A DNA stretch of 43,412 nucleotides, from positions 1 to 43,412 of the forward strand of contig CANPXF010000018.1 in the NCBI GenBank assembly GCA_947585745.1. Direction: 5' to 3'. Position numbers and translations under genes: made by a program. The stretch's first letter is position 1, and each line of letters starts with the position of its first letter. This stretch comes from an uncultured Clostridia bacterium. Its GTDB lineage: Bacteria; Bacillota; Clostridia; Oscillospirales; Acutalibacteraceae. This document shows positions 1 through 8,300 of this stretch, piece after piece. The notes under the pieces were generated by a model, which was not told where the DNA came from, ran no database searches, and was given only the letters and a program-made list of their open reading frames with translations.

Positions 1-1
1 T

Positions 2-1825
2 ACGATTAACGCGAAGCAGACGTCACAAAATCAATCTGTTACCTATTATGTAGATTTCCACGATAATACACCGTCAAGCACGACAAATAATCCGACTATT
101 AAGTTTGGCAGTGGAAGCGCGGTAACTCTTAAACAGGAAGGAACCAGCACGGTCTACTCCGCAACAGTTTCCACTCCGTATTCGCCTACTACTAATCAAG
201 TTGTTAATCCCGCGACCATTACGTTTAACGGTCAAAGCTATGACGTAAGTATTGGGAATAAAGATATTACCGGTATAAATGAAGTCTGGATAGAGAGCCG
301 TGGTACTCTTGGCAACCCAACTACAGACAGTTTTAAAGTAATGTCTTATGATTCCTATGAATCCACCTTTACAGTAACAGGCGGAACGTTTAACGATATT
401 TCTACTACCCTTTACGGAGTTGAAGGTCTCGGAGACAAAGATAACGTTATTAAAGGTTGCGGTATTATAACGAAAAATGAGAACGGCTCATATACAGTTA
501 AATACGCAAAGGAAGACAATGACACACAATATGGCGCGTTAAGTTTACATGTTTCGTTTACTTCAACTCCCGATAAAGATTGCTATTTTGACGGTTGGTA
601 CATTGGCGAAGATAAGTCAGATAATTATAAAAGCGCAGAAGCTGAAATTTTACTTGACGGTAAAAATTATGAATTAAGATATGAACACAAAACTACTTGG
701 AATGTTAAAGTTGTATATCATTATGATGTATATGACAATTCAAAAGTCAAGTACTATGATGAAGAACAAGCTAAAAAAGATACTAAGGAAACATATACCG
801 TTGAGGATATTTCCGTTGTCGGTGATAGTATTACGGATGAAAAAGCAGTTGAAATTATCAATAATAATTATCCAAATCTTGTTAACGATTACTATAGTTA
901 TAATGTGATTACTGATTCTAAAGCTAACGATTCGGAATACGGTTACGAGATAACTTCTTCTGGTTCAAACACCTGCACTATCAATGCGCATCTTAAAAAA
1001 GTTCCTCGCAAGTATAATCTTACCGTAAACGGTGTTCCTTATATTGACCCGGTTGCTCCGGATGGCGGCGGTAATTATACCTATCAATCTCTTATTACAA
1101 TAAACGCGAGTGAAGTACAAGATCTTAATGTATCTAACGAAACAAACCTTATTTGGAAAGATGCAAATAATGACGATATAATTCTTGCGACAGGTAATTC
1201 CTACACATTTAGAATAACGGCTGATACAAAGCTTACTGCGGCGGTCAATGAAGACAATATTACAAATAACCTAAATTCTATAATAACTCATAAATCTTAT
1301 GAGCTTAAATTACAGGATGAAGCGGCGACAACGTCTTCAATTCAAAAACTATATCAAAACTTCTATATTGCTGATTTCTGCAATAATGAAGATGATAGTG
1401 ATGAACTATTTATGGGTGGCGGCGTTCTCTACTATGTTGTTGATTCAGAAACAGGCAAACCGGCGGTTGCTACGGGCGCTGTGGATGACCAAGGCATAGG
1501 TGACACGAACAAACTCCAAGAAGTTGTAAAGCGTTCAGTTAGTAAGTTTAACGGAACGGATATTGTTAGCGGTAAGTCTGATGAACAAACAAAAGTTGTT
1601 TGCAGATATGTTCCGAATAAAAATCACGAGAATGTATTCAAATATTCAGAATCACTGCAAGCGTTCCAGTATATATTCTCTGCTTCTATAACAAATGAGC
1701 AATCCCACCAAGATAAAAAGCTCAGAGTTTATTCTTACTTTGTTTACTATGACTGGGATACCGAGAATTATGAGATTTCAATATCTGAGAATTATGCAGA
1801 CTCTTCATTGTATGAGGAAAAATAA
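2..1825 (+). CDS. Large secreted/surface protein, 5'-truncated by window edge
   Basis: The frame is open from base 2 with no start, so this is the C-terminal 607 residues of a longer protein. The ATG at 341 is internal. It is Thr/Ser/Asn/Asp-rich and beta-strand-like, with GWY-type repeat residues (FDGWYIG) typical of extracellular repeat domains. The last ~450 residues resemble the C-terminal part of the 1502-residue protein at 12.5 kb: both have a Val-Tyr strand with an acidic stretch, a YYSYN/YYTYN motif, an RKY strand followed by YxYQxxxxxxAS, a QNFYI motif before a GxxxYY segment, and an ending with RVxSxFV. No dockerin, sortase motif or membrane anchor is visible at the C-terminus. Function is unknown; surface adhesin or structural protein is an inference. 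A stem-loop follows the stop codon. Confidence 0.85.
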   Translation, partial: TINAKQTSQNQSVTYYVDFHDNTPSSTTNNPTIKFGSGSAVTLKQEGTSTVYSATVSTPYSPTTNQVVNPATITFNGQSYDVSIGNKDITGINEVWIESRGTLGNPTTDSFKVMSYDSYESTFTVTGGTFNDISTTLYGVEGLGDKDNVIKGCGIITKNENGSYTVKYAKEDNDTQYGALSLHVSFTSTPDKDCYFDGWYIGEDKSDNYKSAEAEILLDGKNYELRYEHKTTWNVKVVYHYDVYDNSKVKYYDEEQAKKDTKETYTVEDISVVGDSITDEKAVEIINNNYPNLVNDYYSYNVITDSKANDSEYGYEITSSGSNTCTINAHLKKVPRKYNLTVNGVPYIDPVAPDGGGNYTYQSLITINASEVQDLNVSNETNLIWKDANNDDIILATGNSYTFRITADTKLTAAVNEDNITNNLNSIITHKSYELKLQDEAATTSSIQKLYQNFYIADFCNNEDDSDELFMGGGVLYYVVDSETGKPAVATGAVDDQGIGDTNKLQEVVKRSVSKFNGTDIVSGKSDEQTKVVCRYVPNKNHENVFKYSESLQAFQYIFSASITNEQSHQDKKLRVYSYFVYYDWDTENYEISISENYADSSLYEEK

Positions 1826-1830
1826 TTATT

Positions 1831-1859
1831 TAGCTCCCTTCCTATATGGGAGGGAGCTA
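1831..1859 (+). terminator. Stem-loop after the truncated secreted-protein gene
   Basis: An inverted repeat (TAGCTCCCT ... AGGGAGCTA around TATA) starts 5 nt after the stop codon. It lacks a strong T-run, so it may be a weak terminator or a 3'-end stabiliser. Confidence 0.6.
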
Positions 1860-1918
1860 TTGTGCATTATATACAAATTTTGCATTAAATACTGCCATGT
1901 AATTTATTTTCAAAATAC

Positions 1919-1947
1919 TTGATTTTTACTTTTCTTTAGTGTATAAT
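1919..1947 (+). promoter_or_regulatory. SigA-type promoter of the acidic peptide gene
   Basis: TTGATT (1919-1924), a 17-nt spacer and TATAAT (1942-1947), about 40 nt upstream of the ATG at 1989. This implies the peptide is transcribed on its own rather than only by readthrough. Confidence 0.7.
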
Positions 1948-1988
1948 TAGTAAGAACGATAAGGAAATCTAAACAGGGAGGTAAAAAA

Positions 1989-2186
1989 ATGCTTAAAAAA
2001 TTATATGTTTCTCCTGAGTTTGAATGGATATATATTGATTTACTTGAAGATGTACTTTCAAGTTCTTTAGACCCTGATGTTGAAGTCGACCCCAATCCTA
2101 TGGATCCCGACCCCGGCGAAGGCGAAGGCGGAGATGGAGAGTTAGGCGGCGACGGTGAAGATGTGGGAGGTATTCCAGGTCTTTAA
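1989..2186 (+). CDS. Small acidic Gly/Asp/Pro-rich peptide, possible peptide precursor
   Basis: A 65-residue ORF with a strong ribosome binding site (GGGAGG, 7-8 nt before the ATG), its own promoter and its own terminator, so it is very likely a real gene. It has two parts. The hydrophobic/acidic N-terminus (MLKKLYVSPEFEWIYIDLLE) ends in DVLSSS. The tail of about 35 residues is almost entirely D, P, G, E and V. The pattern K-K-x-Y-x-x-PEFE followed by ED(V/I)L-S is, from memory, common in short unannotated peptides of gut Clostridia. The leader/tail split resembles ribosomally made peptide precursors, but there is no Cys, Ser/Thr-rich core or neighbouring modification enzyme. Product and function are unknown. 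Confidence 0.75.
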   Translation: MLKKLYVSPEFEWIYIDLLEDVLSSSLDPDVEVDPNPMDPDPGEGEGGDGELGGDGEDVGGIPGL

Positions 2187-2230
2187 TTTAATGAATTGAT
2201 TAATTCATTAATAATTTACAATATGATTTT

Positions 2231-2260
2231 AAGCGGACCTTCAGGTCCGCTTTTTTTTTT
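2231..2260 (+). terminator. Rho-independent terminator
   Basis: A GC-rich stem AGCGGACC/GGTCCGCT with a short loop, followed by a run of ten T. It ends the acidic peptide transcript. Confidence 0.93.
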
Positions 2261-2362
2261 GTATTGCAAAGTTTTTTACAATATATTATAATACATTAAA
2301 ACATATTAAATTTTATTGCGAAACAATTATTTGAGATTAAATAATTGAGATTAAATAACGGC

Positions 2363-2539
2363 TTAATTTTGAGCAAGATTGGATACAAATTGTTTCATTT
2401 CCTGTTTTGACTTTACGTTATGCGCCTTTGACAGTATTTCTTCCTGCTCGCCCTCTGACATATCCGAAAATTTTTTCATTGCCTCGGGCTGTTGAGCCAA
2501 TGCCATACCAAATCCGAGCGGTAAATCTTTGTTTATCAT
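2363..2539 (-). CDS. Conserved 58-residue protein of unknown function
   Basis: Reading leftward from the ATG at 2539 gives a 58-residue protein starting MINKDLPLGFGMALAQQPEA and ending VSNLAQN, with the stop at 2363-2365. A good ribosome binding site (GAGGTGA) lies 6 nt before the ATG. The composition fits a small helical cytoplasmic protein. The central segment with MSEGEQEEIL and a KSKQEM motif matches a pattern I recall from short unnamed proteins widespread in Clostridia. It is transcribed away from degV and ends facing the peptide-gene terminator. It is too short for a usual length cutoff. No function is known to me. Confidence 0.8.
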   Translation of the reverse strand: MINKDLPLGFGMALAQQPEAMKKFSDMSEGEQEEILSKAHNVKSKQEMKQFVSNLAQN

Positions 2540-2778
2540 TTAAAGTCACCTCAAAATTAGTATTTCGTAAAAATAATCCGTTATGTAGCTTATTTTAATT
2601 TTTTAATTCTGTTTATTATTTTAGTTTCAGTTTATTATTTAAGCTTATAAAATTAAAAAAAGTAATTTAATGTAATTTTATTGTCGCGTCTGAAAAGAAG
2701 CGTTACCGCAATCCCGTTCGCTTTTTACAATGGGCGGTTTACTTTTGAGTTTAATATAAAATTTGGGAGCTTAAAACT

Positions 2779-3624
2779 ATGAAAGTTAAAATCATTTCCG
2801 ACAGTACCTGCGACCTTTCCGCGGAGCTTATAGAAAAGTATAATATTTCATTGCTTCCGCTTTATGTTTCTATCGGCAACGGCGCTAAAAAAGACGGTTT
2901 GGAGGTTAATCCCGAGGATATTTACAGATATGTTGAGGAAACGGGAAAGCTTCCGAAAACATCTGCCCCGAATTTAGGCGATTTTCTTGAGATTTTCAGC
3001 TACTGGCACGATAAAGGCTATTCTATTGTGCATTTTTCCATAAGCAGTGATTTTTCAAGCTCCTATCATAACGCGTGTATTGCCGCTGAGGAAATCGGCG
3101 ATGTGTATGTTGTGGATTCAAAAAATCTTTCAACGGGACAGGGGCTTGTTGTTCTTCACGGAGCAGACCTTCTAAGACAGGGAAAATCAGCCGAGGAAAT
3201 TAAAAATGAATGTGATAAGCTGACCTCTAAAATTGAGGCAAGCTTTGTTGTTGACAGCATTGATTATCTTCATAAAGGAGGCCGTTGCTCCGCGATTGCC
3301 GCTTTGGGAGCGAATCTTTTGAAGCTTAAGCCCTGTATTGAGGTTATCGACGGCAAAATGATTCCCTCTAAAAAATATCGGGGAAAAATTGACAGAGTTA
3401 TTTTGAATTATGTTGACGACCGCCTCAAGGATAGAAAAGATATAGTTTACGGCAGAATTTTTATAACTCATACAAAATGCAATCCCGAAACAGTAAAGCT
3501 TGTTAAAGACAGAATTACAACGCTTTGCCCGAATTTTGACGAAATTATTGAAACAACGGCGGGCTGTACCATAACTTCTCATTGCGGGCCTGATACGCTC
3601 GGAGTTCTTTTTATCAGAAAGTAA
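2779..3624 (+). CDS. DegV family fatty-acid-binding protein
   Basis: 281 residues, the usual length for DegV proteins, which bind a fatty acid between two domains; FakB homologues present it to the FakA kinase for phospholipid synthesis. The N-terminus has the family motif IISDSTCDLSAELIEKYNI with PLYV, then a TSAPN segment that lines the lipid pocket and SSDFSSSYHNA. The C-terminal domain carries YLHKGGRCSAIAALGANLL, also typical. The start is the ATG preceded by GGGAGC. No fakA is next to it, so the partner kinase must be elsewhere or the protein acts alone. It stands as a single gene between a divergent small gene and convergent argS. Confidence 0.92.
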   Translation: MKVKIISDSTCDLSAELIEKYNISLLPLYVSIGNGAKKDGLEVNPEDIYRYVEETGKLPKTSAPNLGDFLEIFSYWHDKGYSIVHFSISSDFSSSYHNACIAAEEIGDVYVVDSKNLSTGQGLVVLHGADLLRQGKSAEEIKNECDKLTSKIEASFVVDSIDYLHKGGRCSAIAALGANLLKLKPCIEVIDGKMIPSKKYRGKIDRVILNYVDDRLKDRKDIVYGRIFITHTKCNPETVKLVKDRITTLCPNFDEIIETTAGCTITSHCGPDTLGVLFIRK

Positions 3625-3631
3625 AAATAAA

Positions 3632-3676
3632 AACCGTGAGAGTAAGCTTTTAGCTTGTTCTCACGGTTCTTTTTTA
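3632..3676. terminator. Bidirectional terminator between degV and argS
   Basis: An inverted repeat AACCGTGAGA ... TCTCACGGTT with a T-run on the plus strand and an A-run upstream (T-run on the minus strand). It lies between two convergent genes and could serve both. Confidence 0.9.
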
Positions 3677-3679
3677 TAA

Positions 3680-5413
3680 TCACATACTTTCGGGACACTC
3701 AATATTAAACATATCAAGTACGTTTTTTATGACGGTTTTTACCGCCAGACAGAGAGCGAGCCTTGCCTGCATTAAGCTTTCGTCATCTACCTTAACTCTG
3801 CGCGCGTTGTAAAATTTGTGAAACAGCGTTGCCGTTTGAGTTACATAACGGGTGATTTTTGTCGGGTCATATTCTTTTGCCGCCGAAATAATCTCATCGG
3901 AAAAATTCGCTATATGGTTTATAAGCTCAAGCTCCTCCGGCTGATTAAGCAGTTTAAGCTCGTCGTTCGCGCATTTTCTTGCTTTTATTCCGTTCTTTGC
4001 GAGCGCCTTTATAATACTGCAAATTCTCGCGTGGGCGTACTGAACGTAATAAACGGGATTTTGATTGTCCTGCTGGACAGCTATGTCAAGGTCAAAATCC
4101 ATTTGCGTGTTTGCCTCTCTTGTATTGAAAAGAAAACGCGCGCTGTCAACGGGAACCTCGTCGAGCAAATCGCTGAGCTGAATAGCCTTGCCCGTGCGTT
4201 TGCTCATTTTAACGACCTGTCCTCCCGAAACAAGCTTGACAAGTTGCATTAAAACAACTATTAGTTTATCGCCGTCAAGCCCGATAGCGTTCATTGCGCC
4301 CTTCATTCTCATAACGTGTCCGTGGTGGTCAGCCCCCCAGATATCAATACACGTTGTGAAACCGCGGTCAAATTTATCCTTATGATACGCAATATCGGCG
4401 GCGAAGTAGGTGGGGTTGCCGTTTTGCCTTATAAGAACGTCGTCTTTTAATTCAAGCTTGTCTATATATTCCTGTGTTTTGCCTTCTGAAAGAAGAATGT
4501 CGGTGCAAACCTGCTTGTTTTTGTACCAGACAGCGCCCTCTTTTTCGTAGGTAAGCCCTTTTTCCGTAAGTAAATCCACAACAGCCTTTACCTTGTTGCT
4601 CTCGTGCAGAGCAGACTCGAAAAACCATTTGTCATAGTATATTTTATATTTTTCCATATCACTCTGCATTTTGGCGATATTTTTAGGCAAGGCGAACTCT
4701 ACAAGCGTTTTTTTCCTTTCTTCACAAGAAACATTAATTAACTTGTCCCCAAACTCGTCGGCATACGCGCGCGCGTGGTCGGTTATGTCGGAGCCCTGAT
4801 ATCCGTCATCGGGAAATTCAATATCTTCCTTAAAAATCTGAAGATAACGAGCCTCCAGCGAACAGGCGAATTTTTCAATTTGATTGCCCGCGTCGTTTAC
4901 ATAAAATTCTTTATAAGAATTATATCCCGCCTTTTTCAGTACTGCCGCCAGACAGTCGCCGATAGCTCCGCCCCTTGCGTTGCCCATATGCATAGGGCCC
5001 GTCGGGTTTGCCGATACAAATTCGACGTTGACTTTTTCGCCCTTGCCGTAGTCGGAGCTTCCGTAATTTTCCGCCTCGTTCTCAACGTCTCTTATTACAG
5101 ACGCGTAAAAATCACCCGAATAAAAGAAATTTATAAATCCCGGTCCCGCGATTTCGCATTTTTCAAAAAACGTATCTCTAAGCTCAATATTTTTACTAAT
5201 CGCCTGCGCTATTTTAATCGGCGCGGTCTTGAATACCCGCGCGCCCGTCATAGCGACATTTGTAGCGAGGTCGCCGTTTTTTCTGTCCGCGGGACTTTCA
5301 ATTATATATTCGGGAATTTCAGCCTTTAAAAGCTCTCCGTTTTCTATAGCTTTTTCAATCGCGGTTGTAACCGCGTTTTTCAGCTGTTTTTTTGCGGTGG
5401 ATAATGTCTGCAT
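3680..5413 (-). CDS. argS: Arginyl-tRNA synthetase
   Basis: 577 residues, full length for the class I enzyme that charges tRNA-Arg in the cytoplasm. An N-terminal ArgS-type domain (about residues 5-90) precedes the Rossmann catalytic core. The HIGH-type signature appears as ANPTGPMHMGNARGG, with HMGN in place of HIGH, a variant seen in Firmicutes. The second signature is KMSKRTGK, a true KMSKS loop. The C-terminal DALR-type anticodon-binding domain ends at ECPESM. The gene starts 4 nt after the ywiB-like gene and is the last gene of the leftward operon murI-ywiB-argS; ywiB-argS adjacency is also known in Bacillus. It ends at the bidirectional terminator shared with degV. Confidence 0.97.
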   Translation of the reverse strand: MQTLSTAKKQLKNAVTTAIEKAIENGELLKAEIPEYIIESPADRKNGDLATNVAMTGARVFKTAPIKIAQAISKNIELRDTFFEKCEIAGPGFINFFYSGDFYASVIRDVENEAENYGSSDYGKGEKVNVEFVSANPTGPMHMGNARGGAIGDCLAAVLKKAGYNSYKEFYVNDAGNQIEKFACSLEARYLQIFKEDIEFPDDGYQGSDITDHARAYADEFGDKLINVSCEERKKTLVEFALPKNIAKMQSDMEKYKIYYDKWFFESALHESNKVKAVVDLLTEKGLTYEKEGAVWYKNKQVCTDILLSEGKTQEYIDKLELKDDVLIRQNGNPTYFAADIAYHKDKFDRGFTTCIDIWGADHHGHVMRMKGAMNAIGLDGDKLIVVLMQLVKLVSGGQVVKMSKRTGKAIQLSDLLDEVPVDSARFLFNTREANTQMDFDLDIAVQQDNQNPVYYVQYAHARICSIIKALAKNGIKARKCANDELKLLNQPEELELINHIANFSDEIISAAKEYDPTKITRYVTQTATLFHKFYNARRVKVDDESLMQARLALCLAVKTVIKNVLDMFNIECPESM

Positions 5414-5417
5414 AATT

Positions 5418-5855
5418 TCACCCTTTTTCCTCTACATTAATGTAAAATTCGTTATTGGAAACAATCTCGTTGTTAAAATCGAGCGAGTAAATCACATGGA
5501 GCTTTCCGCCGTTTTCGGTAAGCTCGTTTTTTATTGTTTCGGCGGATACGCCTATCATAAGGTCGCCCATAATCGTTCTGTAATGGCACTGGTGTCTTCT
5601 GCCTTTTTCAAGGATAAGACGCGTTTGAATTTCTCCGTTTCTTATAATCGTAACCCTGTCCTCGTTCTCAACCTTAACCACATTGTTTGAGGAAATAGAG
5701 GGATTTTCCTCGTCGTATTCCTTATAACCTATGTACGCGTGGCTCGGCTTCATCATAAAGTTACCCACGGTCTGCAGTTCGATTTTGTCTTTCTCTCCGT
5801 CTACTTCCTGAATACCTGTTACGGAAATAAGATATTCATTCTTTTTATTTTCCAT
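5418..5855 (-). CDS. DUF1934 (YwiB-like) beta-barrel protein
   Basis: 145 residues, with strand-rich sequence typical of the calycin-like DUF1934 family: ISVTGIQ near the N-terminus, YIGYKEYDE, a TRLILEKGRRHQCHY segment and YSLDFNNE near the C-terminus. It is cytoplasmic with no signal peptide. In Bacillus subtilis the homologue ywiB sits directly upstream of argS, and the same order is kept here (4 nt to argS, 18 nt after murI), which supports the family call. Biochemical role is unknown; the conserved linkage with argS is the only clue. Confidence 0.85.
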   Translation of the reverse strand: MENKKNEYLISVTGIQEVDGEKDKIELQTVGNFMMKPSHAYIGYKEYDEENPSISSNNVVKVENEDRVTIIRNGEIQTRLILEKGRRHQCHYRTIMGDLMIGVSAETIKNELTENGGKLHVIYSLDFNNEIVSNNEFYINVEEKG

Positions 5856-5873
5856 ATCCTCACCTTTTAACGT

Positions 5874-6686
5874 TTAATACAATTCAATATTAATCTGCTC
5901 AACCTTGTGGCTGACATTTTCTCCGAGAAATACGCTCGCGATAGTTTCAAAGCCCTCGGGGGTATCAGAAACATAAAATTCACTCGTTCCGTTGTCGGCG
6001 CTGTCGTTGAGCAAGTCGTTTTCCTTTAAAATTTTTGCCGCGTAAATTGCGGTTTCCTTTCCGCTGTCAATAAGTGTAATATCATTGCCCATAACCGAGG
6101 AAATCGCGTCTTTAATAATGGGGTAGTGGGTACAGCCGAGAATAACGGTATCCGCGCCCGCGTCTTTTATTTTTGCCATATATCTTTCGATAACGAGCCG
6201 AACAATCATATCGTCTTTGTCGATAAATCCGTTCTCCACAAGCGGAACAAACAGCGGACAATCCTGCTCAATTACTTCAATTTCGCTGTCGAATTGCTTT
6301 ATCAAGTCACGGTAGCTGTGACTGTTTATCGTCGCGCTTGTACCGATAACGCCGATTTTTTTGCTTTTCGTCGCCTTAGCCGCGGCAAAGCAGGTGGGAG
6401 ATACAACTCCCGTAAACGGAATAGGCAGGTCGTGCTTTAAGTTTACGGCAACAGAGCTTACTGTTCCGCAGGCGGCGATTATCATTTTAACATTATGCTT
6501 TAAAAGAAATTTAGCGTCTTGCATAGCGTAGCGTTTAATAGTAGCCTCCGAGCGTGTGCCGTAGGGTACGCGTCCCGTATCGCCGAAGTAGATTATATTT
6601 TCATTTGGTAAGACGTTTCTTAATTCTCTGACCGCGGTAAGTCCGCCCAGCCCTGAGTCAAAAACGCCGATAGGAGCATTTTTCAT
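5874..6686 (-). CDS. murI: Glutamate racemase
   Basis: 270 residues. It converts L- to D-glutamate for peptidoglycan. The N-terminal motif GVFDSGLGGLTAVREL and FGDTGRVPYGTRS are diagnostic. The two catalytic cysteines are present: the first in AACGTVSS (position of the usual CNT) and the second in GCTHYP. The Asn of CNT is replaced by Gly here, a variant I recall from clostridial enzymes. ATG start with a GGAG ribosome binding site (AAAAGGAGAAAT). First gene of the murI-ywiB-argS operon, with its own promoter. Confidence 0.95.
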   Translation of the reverse strand: MKNAPIGVFDSGLGGLTAVRELRNVLPNENIIYFGDTGRVPYGTRSEATIKRYAMQDAKFLLKHNVKMIIAACGTVSSVAVNLKHDLPIPFTGVVSPTCFAAAKATKSKKIGVIGTSATINSHSYRDLIKQFDSEIEVIEQDCPLFVPLVENGFIDKDDMIVRLVIERYMAKIKDAGADTVILGCTHYPIIKDAISSVMGNDITLIDSGKETAIYAAKILKENDLLNDSADNGTSEFYVSDTPEGFETIASVFLGENVSHKVEQINIELY

Positions 6687-6717
6687 TACATTTCTCCTTT
6701 TCTTTTTTCAAAATAAT

Positions 6718-6746
6718 ATGATACCATATATTTATATTACTTTCAA
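6718..6746 (-). promoter_or_regulatory. Promoter of the murI-ywiB-argS operon
   Basis: On the minus strand: TTGAAA (plus 6741-6746), a 17-nt spacer and TATCAT (plus 6718-6723), about 30 nt upstream of the murI ATG. Confidence 0.6.
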
Positions 6747-6782
6747 GATAAAATATTAGCGATAAGCTTTAATAATAAATCT

Positions 6783-6811
6783 TTGACAAATCTGTCCGTT
6801 AAATGTATAAT
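6783..6811 (+). promoter_or_regulatory. Strong SigA promoter of the 269-residue unknown gene
   Basis: TTGACA (6783-6788), a 17-nt spacer and TATAAT (6806-6811), both perfect consensus, about 30 nt before the start codon. Confidence 0.85.
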
Positions 6812-6842
6812 AACTACATATGCAAAAAAAGGAATGATATAA

Positions 6843-7652
6843 ATGGATATAAAGTCAGCTTTTAACAGCATTTCAGAAAAGGTTGAGAACGCGTTAAAAC
6901 CTCAGGGATTTGCAAAGCAGAAGATAAGCGGAAATGAAAACGAGTTGGTTTCTCTCTACACTTCCGAGAATAACGCGTATTCTGTAGTTTATTTTATTGA
7001 TAAACAGCATATGGTGATGCGCCATTGCGCTATGACCGACGACGGCCCCGACAACGACTGGAAGGTTTTAGCGACATGGATGTTCGACCCCGAAAAGGAT
7101 ACGCAGAAAGAGGCGGACTCTATTGCGAACGACTTTGTTGACAACTGTTCTTCAACATCAGCCGTAAAAAGAATTAAAACGACAAAGAAAAAAAAGAAGA
7201 AGGATTCAGATGAGGGTAACGCCGACCCGATTTTTTTGGCAAAACGTTTTTCGTCTTTGTTTCCCGAATTAAAGGATGAGATAAAAAACGAGGAGGACTG
7301 CTATTATCCGTTTCGAGGCGTGACCTTTACGAGAGCGTCAATTGTTCCTAAGGTTGAAAACCTTGTTAAAATGGGCAACAAGAAAGAAATTGAAAAGCTT
7401 GTTTCACTCATTTCAACTCAATATTCCAACGGCGACGCCGACACTCGCTCAATTATAACAATTGTAATATTAAATTCAATGCCCGAAGACAAATACGATA
7501 TTTTAACTGAAAATATGTCCGATGAACTTAAAAAGGCGTGGAAAGCGGCGCTTAAGTACAAAGGCAAAAAGGTAAAGCCCGAAAAGCCCAAGAAAAAGCG
7601 TACGTCTATGGCAGAACGTCTTCAGGCACAGCAACAGGCTCAGCAAAGGTAG
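6843..7652 (+). CDS. Conserved hypothetical protein with basic linker and basic tail
   Basis: 269 residues, cytoplasmic, no signal peptide or membrane segment. The N-terminal domain (about 1-102) has a mixed alpha/beta look, with YSVVYFIDKQHMVMRHC and WKVLATWMFDP. A lysine-rich linker follows (about 108-122, including seven consecutive Lys-type residues). A second, helical domain (about 128-235) contains YYPFRGVTF and DADTRSIITIVILN. The end is a basic, Gln-rich tail (KPKKKR then repeated QQ). The basic stretches suggest nucleic-acid or ribosome contact, which is inference. It has a perfect promoter, a weak ribosome binding site (AGGAATG) and its own stem-loop, so it is monocistronic and probably well expressed. 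I do not recognise a named family. Confidence 0.8.
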   Translation: MDIKSAFNSISEKVENALKPQGFAKQKISGNENELVSLYTSENNAYSVVYFIDKQHMVMRHCAMTDDGPDNDWKVLATWMFDPEKDTQKEADSIANDFVDNCSSTSAVKRIKTTKKKKKKDSDEGNADPIFLAKRFSSLFPELKDEIKNEEDCYYPFRGVTFTRASIVPKVENLVKMGNKKEIEKLVSLISTQYSNGDADTRSIITIVILNSMPEDKYDILTENMSDELKKAWKAALKYKGKKVKPEKPKKKRTSMAERLQAQQQAQQR

Positions 7653-7661
7653 CTGATAATA

Positions 7662-7687
7662 TATAGGACGGCTTTTGCCGTCCTATA
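7662..7687 (+). terminator. Stem-loop after the 269-residue unknown gene
   Basis: A perfect 11-bp stem TATAGGACGGC/GCCGTCCTATA with a 4-T loop. No T-run follows, so its termination strength is uncertain. Confidence 0.7.
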
Positions 7688-7727
7688 CCAATAAATTACA
7701 ATATATAATAAAATTTTCAAAAAACAC

Positions 7728-7756
7728 TTGACTATTAACAGTCACTATGATAGAAT
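7728..7756 (+). promoter_or_regulatory. Promoter of the rpmG-secE-nusG ribosomal cluster
   Basis: TTGACT (7728-7733), a 17-nt spacer and TAGAAT (7751-7756), about 85 nt before rpmG. The leader between them can form an AAGGGGC/GCCCTTTT hairpin around 7776-7800. Confidence 0.75.
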
Positions 7757-7843
7757 GTTGTTACCTCGTATAAGGGGCTTATTTTTTTGTGCCCTTTTGA
7801 GGGAGGCTGAATATATTCCGAAAATTCACGGGAGGTGCCGTCA

Positions 7844-7993
7844 ATGAGAGTTAAAATCACTTTGGCTTGTACAGAATGTAAACAGAGAAATTACAACACG
7901 ATGAAGAACAAGAAAAACAGTCCTGACAGACTTGAAATGAACAAGTACTGCAGATTCTGCAGAAAGCACACTCTTCACAAAGAGACTAAATAA
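7844..7993 (+). CDS. rpmG: Ribosomal protein L33
   Basis: 49 residues, full length for bL33 of the large ribosomal subunit. It begins [12 protein letters not shown], and the zinc-binding pairs C9-x2-C12 and C36-x2-C39 (CRFC) are both present, making this the zinc-binding form. The ribosome binding site GGGAGGTG is excellent. It is followed after 14 nt by secE, the usual rpmG-secE-nusG order. No tRNA-Trp gene lies between rpmG and secE, unlike in some relatives. Confidence 0.96.
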   Translation: MRVKITLACTECKQRNYNTMKNKKNSPDRLEMNKYCRFCRKHTLHKETK

Positions 7994-8007
7994 CGGAGGG
8001 TTTAATT

Positions 8008-8262
8008 ATGGCTGAAAAGAAAGCAACCGCTAAAACTGCCAAGAAATCAAACAAGAAGCCTAATGTATTTAAGCGTGTTTGGAATTACCTTCGTGAGTGT
8101 AAGGGTGAAATCAAGAAGATTACTTGGACCAGTCCCAAAACCGCAACTAAGAACTTTTTTATTGTTCTCGCTGTAATTATTGTTGCCGGTTTATTCATTT
8201 TTGCTCTTGACAGAGGTCTTTACGCTCTGTTAGGTCTTGTAATGAATACTTCATCTACTTGA
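8008..8262 (+). CDS. secE: Protein translocase subunit SecE
   Basis: 84 residues. It is the small essential subunit of the SecYEG channel. A Lys/Ala-rich cytoplasmic N-terminus leads into the conserved amphipathic segment WNYLRECKGEIKKITW(T)SPK, then one membrane helix (about residues 48-72, FFIVLAVIIVAGLFIFAL). The GGAGGG ribosome binding site is clear. It lies between rpmG and nusG as in most Firmicutes. Confidence 0.96.
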   Translation: MAEKKATAKTAKKSNKKPNVFKRVWNYLRECKGEIKKITWTSPKTATKNFFIVLAVIIVAGLFIFALDRGLYALLGLVMNTSST

Positions 8263-8300
8263 TTCGTCTATTACCGATTTTTGCGAAAGGACGAATGTAA

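Noticed and set aside
2407..2598. Rightward 63-codon ORF
   Set aside because: It is the shadow of the leftward 58-residue gene, which has a proper ribosome binding site and conserved-looking composition.
7776..7843. A T-box or riboswitch before rpmG
   Set aside because: Only a simple AAGGGGC/GCCCTTTT hairpin is visible, and no conserved T-box or riboswitch core could be found.
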